From positions 1 through 21,146 of IMG/VR virus record IMGVR_UViG_3300035698_007406: 21,146 bases of DNA, one strand, 5' to 3'. Each line of letters starts with the position of its first letter. The stretch's first letter is position 1. The notes under the pieces were generated by a model. That model made no database searches, had not been told where the DNA came from, and saw nothing but the letters and a program-made list of their open reading frames with translations. Of this stretch, positions 8,298 to 14,900 are shown in pieces. Source of the stretch: a virus. The translations under genes and the position numbers were made by a program.

Positions 8298-8848
8298 TGG
8301 CTGCGAATGTAGAAATTATTCAAGGTGCGCGGATCATCAAAAATGGCGGCGAGATTACGAAGGATCGGTATATTAACGATAGCTCTAACGATCTTACGGC
8401 TGGTTCAATTTGTTACCTAAGTGCGGGGACGATGGTTCCTCTGCGCTCTGGTGCTGGTGTGCTGAGTACTGGTGCTTCACCGTTTGATGCTGCTAATCAG
8501 TATTTTGTAGTTCGTGAAACGGTTGACGTTTCGGAAGATGCTGCGACCTATGTTGCAGTACAGGAGATCAATGCTGACACGGTTCTTGAGGCTTATGTAG
8601 TTGATTCTAGCGAAAGCGGAGATGTTGAGATGGCTGTTGCGGACATTGGTGCAAAACATCCTCTCTATATGAGTGCTACTGGTCTAGTTGGTGTTGACAA
8701 TGTTGACAATACTGCTCCGATTGTAGTGATTGAGGACGTGATGGATAATTACGAGCCTTATCAGATGGGCGGAGACTTTGAGAAAGACTCCAGTGGTGTT
8801 CGGCATGATCGTGTGCAGTTCAAAATTCTTGGCGCATTGCTGGTTTAA
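8297..8848 (+). CDS. Putative capsid decoration/stabilisation protein
   Basis: A 183-aa beta-rich protein immediately upstream of the major capsid gene, the usual place for a capsid decoration or cement protein. It has a small N-terminal strand region (ARIIKNGGEITKDRYI), a Ser/Gly/Ala-rich core with alternating hydrophobic residues, and a C-terminal strand segment (RHDRVQFKILGALLV). There is no signal peptide. A GGAGGT ribosome-binding site lies at the end of the upstream gene. The call rests on gene order and composition rather than a recognised motif; a minor head protein is the alternative. Confidence 0.6.
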   Translation: MAANVEIIQGARIIKNGGEITKDRYINDSSNDLTAGSICYLSAGTMVPLRSGAGVLSTGASPFDAANQYFVVRETVDVSEDAATYVAVQEINADTVLEAYVVDSSESGDVEMAVADIGAKHPLYMSATGLVGVDNVDNTAPIVVIEDVMDNYEPYQMGGDFEKDSSGVRHDRVQFKILGALLV

Positions 8849-8867
8849 TTAGGAAGGATGGTACAAA

Positions 8868-9851
8868 ATGGATATTACTAAAAGTGCAAGTGCTGTATCA
8901 CAGCTAGGTATTACGGGTAGCGATACTCTGTCACAGGAAGATTTCATTAATCTCATTAATGGTTACGTTGATGAAGTAATGGAACAAACCTATGGAACCG
9001 TAGAGAGCGAACAACTCATGGGGTTATTCAGAGTAAATGACCAGAAACAGGATCTTTACAAGATCAAGACGAAGAATCGTCCTGGTGGTGTTGTTCCTCT
9101 GTCGCGTGATGGTGATGACCTTACCTTTATGACGGCCGGCGAAGGCTTCCCGTATGAATTCAGCATGTACCAGTATCGTCTCGGCATTAAGCATGAGCGT
9201 AAGCTGGAAGAGGTTGATGACATTGGTGCTATCACCAGTCAGTATGATTGGCTGATGGATACATCCAAACGGACGATGAAATTAGCTCAGGCTGATGTGT
9301 TCAACCGTGCGGTTACTCCAACGAACGCTCCGTTCTTATGCCCTGATGGAATGTACTTGATTGATTCGGCTCGTCCGAATCCTGATCCTAAAGTTCCTGA
9401 TTGGAGTAATGAGGAAGCGTCTAGTGCTATAACGGAAGAGGCATTCTTTACTGCCCATTCAAATGCTTGGGCTATGACTGATGCCAAAGGTGATCCTCTT
9501 CGCCAGAAGATTCTGAAACTTCTGATTCCTCAGAGTGCAGAACGTCTGGTGTGGAAACTTTTAAAAACGGACAAGAAGCTGAATTCGGCTAATAACGATG
9601 CGAACTGGGCTGCTGGACGGTTTGAGTTTGAAGTTCTGGAGGATCTGACTTCTGATAGTATCTTCTATCTGGTTGGTGATCCCAAGAGCAAGGACAATGG
9701 ACTGCAATTCCGCTTCCAGAATCGTCCTTCTCTGGCTGATATTAACTTCGAGAATCCTGACATCATGGGTAAACGTATTCGTTTCTCCTTTGGTATCGGT
9801 AGCCTTGATCCTCGCTATGTATGGCGTGGTGGTCCGTTAACTGGTCTTTAA
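8868..9851 (+). CDS. Major capsid protein (HK97-fold candidate)
   Basis: A 327-aa protein expected to form the icosahedral shell. It follows the decoration candidate, has an AGGAAGG ribosome-binding site, and is followed by a strong hairpin, as often seen for highly expressed coat genes. Recognisable features of coat proteins include an N-terminal helix-rich region, an E-loop-like part, and a central YLIDSARPNPDPKVPDWSNE segment (like the DGxxLFxxxHP stretch of many coats). This is followed by the helix with AWAMTDAKGDPL, a LLIPQSAERLVWKLL strand/helix (spine-helix region), and a final FSFGIGSLDPRYVWRGG. The length is typical. There is no cleavage domain or protease gene, consistent with scaffold-mediated assembly. 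Confidence 0.88.
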   Translation: MDITKSASAVSQLGITGSDTLSQEDFINLINGYVDEVMEQTYGTVESEQLMGLFRVNDQKQDLYKIKTKNRPGGVVPLSRDGDDLTFMTAGEGFPYEFSMYQYRLGIKHERKLEEVDDIGAITSQYDWLMDTSKRTMKLAQADVFNRAVTPTNAPFLCPDGMYLIDSARPNPDPKVPDWSNEEASSAITEEAFFTAHSNAWAMTDAKGDPLRQKILKLLIPQSAERLVWKLLKTDKKLNSANNDANWAAGRFEFEVLEDLTSDSIFYLVGDPKSKDNGLQFRFQNRPSLADINFENPDIMGKRIRFSFGIGSLDPRYVWRGGPLTGL

Positions 9852-9862
9852 TTCCCCAAACC

Positions 9863-9909
9863 GAACCCACTCTGCTAGTTGACCTTTCACAGCTAGCAGG
9901 GTGGGGTTC
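9863..9909 (+). terminator. Long hairpin after major capsid gene, probable terminator/attenuator
   Basis: The arms 9863-9878 (GAACCCACTCTGCTAG) and 9893-9909 (CTAGCAGGGTGGGGTTC) pair over 16 base pairs with one bulged G and one G-T wobble. Three inner pairs can extend the stem, leaving a loop of about 8 nt. The following bases are TCTCCTT, only weakly U-rich, so it may act as a partial terminator, an RNA-stability element or both. It lies 11 nt after the capsid stop codon and just before the RBS of the next gene. Confidence 0.65.
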
Positions 9910-9925
9910 TCCTTAGGAGATTGAT

Positions 9926-10516
9926 ATGAAAAAGTTGAATATGATTATTGCTGGAGTGCTTGTCGTTTTGACTAGTATTGCTTTGGCTGGAGATGGTGAC
10001 TTGTTTAGCGTTGGTGATGACACTAACTACTTCAAGGTGAATAGTGATGGTACGTTTGAATCGTCCGGGAGAGGGACTATTGCCGCATTGTCTGGTTTAG
10101 CGAAACTCACATCAGGTGTGATAAGTGCGGCTGTTGCTGGCGAGGACTATTTGGAACCTGATAGTATTGCCGGGAATCCTGCTGTTGTGGGTAGTGTAGC
10201 TACCTTGACTAATACAGTTGCGATCACATCAAAGGATGCTGGTGAAGTTACTCTTGCAGCGCGTCGCTTGATTCGTGTATGGCTTGCTGAAACTGCCTAT
10301 GGTGTGCCGAGTACCAATAACATTGTTACCCTCACGCTTTCTGGTGGAACAGCTATCGAGACTGTGACCGCTAATGCTGATTACATCTATCTTACGGCTG
10401 CGACTGGCATTGCAACTGCGGAAGTTGTAGGGACTGCTGCTGGCACGAACTATATCATGGTTGCTGACGGTGGATCTGTTACCAGTGCTGCTGTTGTGTT
10501 TGAAGCTGGTGAGTAA
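9926..10516 (+). CDS. Signal-peptide-bearing, beta-rich virion/fibre-like protein
   Basis: A 196-aa protein with a clear Sec-type signal peptide: Lys-Lys, a hydrophobic core (MIIAGVLVVLTSIALA), and a predicted cleavage after ALA before GDGD. The following section (FKVNSDGTFESSGRGT and LAKLTSGVISAAVAGEDYLE) resembles low-complexity linker modules common in phage tail fibres. The C-terminal half (RVWLAETAYGVPSTNN to the end) looks like a small Thr/Ala-rich beta domain of the kind attached to phage structural proteins. No lipobox is present. A TAGGAG site with 6-nt spacing supports the start. Location between coat gene and adaptor candidate suggests a virion or receptor-contact role; why it would be exported is unclear. 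Confidence 0.75.
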   Translation: MKKLNMIIAGVLVVLTSIALAGDGDLFSVGDDTNYFKVNSDGTFESSGRGTIAALSGLAKLTSGVISAAVAGEDYLEPDSIAGNPAVVGSVATLTNTVAITSKDAGEVTLAARRLIRVWLAETAYGVPSTNNIVTLTLSGGTAIETVTANADYIYLTAATGIATAEVVGTAAGTNYIMVADGGSVTSAAVVFEAGE

Positions 10517-10528
10517 GGAGGATTTATA

Positions 10529-10936
10529 ATGACAAAGTATATTTGTCTTCTACTCCTGATATGCGGAACTGCATTGGCTGCTCCTAACCAGATCGTGCTG
10601 TCGGTTTCGACTGATACGAATGGAATAGGGGCAGCAACTCAGCTTGATCTTACCGGGAAGATTGACACAATCAATGCTTCTGTCCTTGATGGTACAACCA
10701 CAGGAACATTGACTATTGCGTATGCTCCTCTGTATATGAGCGACGTGAACCTAGCTACGAACGCCGTGGTAGCGTCTAAGACGTTTCGCCCAAGGGTTGA
10801 TGCGACTGACGTTGCTGGAGCCGCTTTAACGGATGATACGCCTGTTATGTATTCGTTGTTTGAGAATGATGTCACGGTTAGTGTGACAAATGCTGCTGCT
10901 TCGTCCGTATGGCGGGTAGTTATAATTACAGAATAG
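10529..10936 (+). CDS. Signal-peptide-bearing small beta-rich protein
   Basis: A 135-aa protein with an excellent AAGGAGG ribosome-binding site (7-nt spacing). It begins with a short signal peptide (MTKYICLLLLICGTALA), with likely cleavage after ALA. The Cys residues within it do not form a lipobox, because LLIC lacks the small residue before Cys. The mature part alternates hydrophobic and polar residues (VLSVSTDTNGIGAATQLDL and YAPLYMSDVNLATNAVVASK) and ends in a strand (WRVVIITE). It is most simply a small secreted or virion-associated beta-sandwich. I recognise no named family. Two consecutive genes with signal peptides make the export signal unlikely to be an artefact. Confidence 0.7.
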   Translation: MTKYICLLLLICGTALAAPNQIVLSVSTDTNGIGAATQLDLTGKIDTINASVLDGTTTGTLTIAYAPLYMSDVNLATNAVVASKTFRPRVDATDVAGAALTDDTPVMYSLFENDVTVSVTNAAASSVWRVVIITE

Positions 10937-10945
10937 AGGTTTGAT

Positions 10946-11533
10946 ATGGCTTTCAATGATGCTCCTTATGCGTGGTTTGGACTAGGGTATGACCTGACTT
11001 CCAGTGTGATTGGTCTTGAGACAATTACTGCTGGAGTTGCGGCTATTGATGAGGCTACGGTTGTTGCTGCAACTGATGTCATTACTGTTTCGTCTGCTCA
11101 TTATTTAGAGATTGGCGATAAGGTTCAGTTTACGACTACAGATACGTTGCCTTCGGGTTTAGCGGCATCGACGGATTACTATGTGTTGACAATCCCAAGT
11201 ACAACTACATTAACTGTTTCGGCTAGTTCTGGCGGGACAGTAGTTGACATTACTGACACAGGAACCGGAACGCATTCAATTATGCGTTATCCTACTCTTG
11301 AAGAAGTTACCGATGTGGAAGCAAATGCTACTGATGGTGATTTTCGTAAAGTCATGTATGGTATTTGCGAAAAGGTTGCTAACGCATGGTACAGGAAAGA
11401 TAGTGATGATCGTCCCGCAAAAATGACTGTAAGTAGGTCTACATCTACAGACGAAACTACTGGATTTCAAACAAAACAGTATGTATTCCGGTTTACGACT
11501 GAAGTGGTATCTGCTGAAGTTGTGTCTGAGTAA
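10946..11533 (+). CDS. Beta-rich phage virion protein, tail/adaptor-region module
   Basis: A 195-aa protein without a signal peptide. Residues about 40-113 match a module common in phage structural proteins, a strand-rich unit of the form ITVSSAHYLEIGDKVQFTT, then LPSGLAASTDYYVLTIP, then a TGTGTHSI ending. The C-terminal half (DGDFRKVMYGICEKVANAWY, then KMTVSRSTS, and a final YVFRFTTEVVSAEVVSE) resembles the helical and strand ending often found on the same module in tail proteins. A short AGAGG site precedes ATG 10946. A minor virion protein is the likely role. It is followed directly by an intrinsic terminator. Confidence 0.7.
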   Translation: MAFNDAPYAWFGLGYDLTSSVIGLETITAGVAAIDEATVVAATDVITVSSAHYLEIGDKVQFTTTDTLPSGLAASTDYYVLTIPSTTTLTVSASSGGTVVDITDTGTGTHSIMRYPTLEEVTDVEANATDGDFRKVMYGICEKVANAWYRKDSDDRPAKMTVSRSTSTDETTGFQTKQYVFRFTTEVVSAEVVSE

Positions 11534-11558
11534 TAGGGTGGAATTAACAAAATAACGT

Positions 11559-11587
11559 GCCGCCTGAAAATGGCGGTATTGTTTTTT
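11559..11587 (+). terminator. Rho-independent terminator
   Basis: A GC-rich stem (GCCGCC paired with GGCGGT, 6 bp with a terminal G-T wobble) encloses a 7-nt loop (TGAAAAT), followed by ATTGTTTTTT. This is the classical intrinsic terminator layout. It lies 26 nt after the stop codon at 11531-11533 and ends just before the RBS of the adaptor candidate, so it should end or attenuate the 9926-11533 message. Confidence 0.85.
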
Positions 11588-11598
11588 CAGGAGTTATA

Positions 11599-11949
11599 AT
11601 GAACCTTGCCGACTTGTATGATGATGTATGCACGATGACTTCGAGTATGCAGACGCCGGAAGTAGAGCGTCAATTTCTTTCTTCTTTAAAAATGGTTGTA
11701 TATGACCTTAACCAACGTGTCAATGAGAGTGTCATTCCTCCTACATTTGTAAGTGCTGTTAACATCGGGTTTGAGGATTATTGTGATTCATGCTTTCTAG
11801 CAGGTGTCAAATATTATGGTCAACGCTTAGGCGCATGGGCGCAAGACCCTGACAGTGAGAGTTATAAGCTATACCAATTGGAATTGCAAAAGGTTGTAGG
11901 TCGAGCAATCAACGCGCAAAGTGATTTCGGTACCAGAAACGAGGAATAA
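11599..11949 (+). CDS. Putative head-tail adaptor/connector protein
   Basis: A 116-aa protein beginning at ATG 11599, preceded by CAGGAG with 5-nt spacing. A longer open frame from GTG 11557 would have to read through the terminator hairpin and lacks an RBS, so it is rejected. The architecture is a helix (FLSSLKMVVYDLNQRVN), a short strand (PPTFVSAVNI), then a long helix (about residues 50-100, with FLAGVKYYGQRLGAWAQD, then YQLELQKVVGRAI). Helix-strand-long-helix in a small protein downstream of the coat gene is how several podovirus and siphovirus adaptors bound to the portal look. The assignment is by architecture and place only; a small structural protein of another kind is possible. Confidence 0.55.
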   Translation: MNLADLYDDVCTMTSSMQTPEVERQFLSSLKMVVYDLNQRVNESVIPPTFVSAVNIGFEDYCDSCFLAGVKYYGQRLGAWAQDPDSESYKLYQLELQKVVGRAINAQSDFGTRNEE

Positions 11950-11951
11950 CC

Positions 11952-14900
11952 ATGCCATTTGATTTTGATTATCGGAAGGTTCTTGAGTTATCGAAAGCTC
12001 ATATTAGAGGCAATACCGCCAAAGGACTAATTGGCGATAAGGATGTTCAAGTCTATTATGATGTTCCGCTTGGTGCTGGAGAACAGGCTATTGCTTGGCT
12101 GCAAGATAATAGACAGACTATTCGTAATGCGGTTATTGATTTCCAGAAACTAGATGATGTATGGCGTTCTGTTGAGATCAAGAGCCAGCAGAGTACGTCC
12201 AATAAGGAAGGCGTTGTAATTGCTCAGACGTTCCGGCAAGGATTCCTGGAGAGCCTTACAAAAGGCGATGAGATAGACTTCACTGAGGCAAGACTTGTCG
12301 GAGGCAATGGATGGCATGAAGGAAGCGTCAATGGTGATTTTCCTGAAGGTGATACCGAAGCAGATAGCGCAAATCCACAAAAGTATTTCTTGGTTGAATG
12401 GCACGGCGTAAACCCGGAGAAGACAGAAGAAATACGTTCTGCTTTAAGAGATACGGCAGCAAGTGGTATTACTCCAGTTATAAATGGAGAGTCTTACGGT
12501 TCCGGGTTCTATGTTCTTGATGTAATAGATGAGATTCCTTCGTCGTGGACTGATTCTGATAAATCGTCAACGATAACTGTACTGCTAGGGAAACCACGAT
12601 TCAATCTTCAAGGATGGACGGCATACGATACGCTTGTTGCATCTAAGATTTATTGGTTATTTGATGTTCCCGTATATGTTGCTCAATCATTGATAAACAT
12701 CTACAACAAGACCAAGGGGGCAACGACTTCAGTATCGGCTCCAGATGAGCGTGGTTTGGTAAATATCACAGTAAGAAATAAACCTGATTCAGAAGATGAA
12801 ACCGATTTTATAGCATCTAAATCTTGTGCATATTTTGTAAAGGAAACATTTTATTATGGTATAGCTGCTCCTGTGGATGCTCCTGACAACACGATGGGAA
12901 TCACATACGAAGCTAATTTTAGACTTGATCCAAATACCGGACTTTATTCGGGAACGATAACACAGAAAGTTAGGCAAACCCTTCATGTCCCGTCTTATCG
13001 AAGTGATAATACTCATGCCAATTATACCGAAGTGGAACGCTGGGAAGGTGCATATTTAATTGGCGGCGATTACAAAAAGGCTGTTCTTTCGGTAAATGGT
13101 TCTGGCGAGATTGTATCAGATACAGATACAAGTATCACATTGCCTACTAATTCTATTTCTGCTGGTAATACATGGAGAGTAGATAAACGAGTCAATGATG
13201 ATTGCACGTATGATCTCGCTGTAAGTGATAAGACAGAAAAAGAGATTGATGACCAACAATATGATGTTTCTGATTCTAATATTGCATCTTCTAGTGCTGT
13301 AGATAAATTGAATCAAGAATCCGCAAGTGTTAGTTTGACTGCGGGTGCAAATGAAGTATTGAGGGCTAGTGTCCGGTACAACAAAGAAACTGCTCTTTAT
13401 GATATTGTCGAAGAAACGACTGTTTCAAAAAGTACAGAGGGACAGGATATAGAAATTAGTGCTGCTGCAACCAAAACGGTCGCCAGAAGCATACAGACCG
13501 ATACAAAGCCGTCAGACCCCACACAAGAGGCTGGCAAGGTCAAAGCAACCCAATGGGTGGAGACAGAGTTTGAAGGTCGTTACAGAGCATCTGAGAGCGT
13601 TGTAGAGGTTAATGACCAGACAGCATCTAGTGGAAGTGCTAGAGCCGATCATACTTCAACCGTAACGACTAATACTCAGAAGGCAGCACAGGAAATAGTA
13701 GAAGCCGAGGAAGGCAAAGTTGTCAACATTCAGAACCGTCCGACAGAGGCGGGGATGTTTGCCGTTTCTAAAGAGGTTATCACACCGATCAATCAAGCTA
13801 CTTCAAGTGAAGAAGTTAGGGCAGATTGGACATCCGAGACCAATACAGAGACTCAGGCAGATGAAAAAGCGGAAGCGACACCCATTGATGGCAAGATAGT
13901 CCAGACGCAGAACCGTCCTACTGAATTTGGTAAATACGGAACATCTAAAACGGTTATAACTCCACAGTTACAGACCGTGACGCACGATAGTTCTGTTAGG
14001 GCTGACCAAACTGCATCTAAGGTTATATCGACAAATGCTGAAGAAAAGGTTGATGCAACTGCCATTGAGGGAAAGGTTGTCACTGCTTCAAGCAGAGAGA
14101 ATGAATTCGGCAAATTCGACAATCAGACCGAAACGGTAACTCCAATCAATCAACCTAATGTTGATGGTAACGTAAGCGCAGCGTCAATATCGGTGATAAC
14201 AAAAGCATCTCAGGCAGACGCCGAAGTGGAAGCAACCGCCGAAGATGGCAAGGTTGTAAGAGTTTCCAACCAAAGTACAGAGTTTGGAAAGGTACGGACG
14301 AATAAAGAGGTTATTACGCCAATAAATCAGTCTGCTGCTGGAGGTCAAGCTAGGGCTGATAGGACATCTGTTGTAACCAAACAGACTCAGGCTGACGAAG
14401 AAGTTGAAGCAACAGCAGAAGAAGGAAAAATTGTTGTTGTTGATAACGATGAAACAGAGTTCGGTAAGCATAGAACACGAAAAGAAGTCATTACTCCTGT
14501 AGATCAAACCGGGGAATCAGGACAGGCTAGAGCGGATCGTACAAGTTCAACGACTACGCATACGCAGAGCGATACAGTTGCTAGTGATGATCCGATAGAT
14601 GGCTTTATAATCAATGCACAAAGTCAACCTACCGAGTTTGGCAAATACAAGACAAGCAGAGAGGTTATCACTCCCGCCAATCAGTCTTCGGATAGTTCCG
14701 AGATTAGGGCGGATAGGACATCGGCAACAGAATTAAATACTCAGGCAAATTCAGAAGCAGATGATACCCCTGTTGCCGGAAAAATCATTCAGACACAGAA
14801 TAGACCTACTGAATTCGGCAAATATGGTACGCAGCGAACAGTCATAACGCCATTGCCACAGACTACCACTCATATATCGTCTTCCCGTTCAGATCAGAAG

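Noticed and set aside
8692-8710. Tandem TTGACAAT-like motifs suggesting a promoter
   Set aside because: They lie inside a coding sequence, encode a DNVDN repeat, and no -10 box follows at the right distance.
9879-9884. TTGACC as a -35 box for the genes after the capsid protein
   Set aside because: It lies at the tip of the terminator hairpin and there is no -10-like sequence 16-18 nt downstream.
10529-10582. Lipoprotein signal in the second exported protein
   Set aside because: The cysteines are inside the hydrophobic core and lack the small residue required at the position before Cys in a lipobox.
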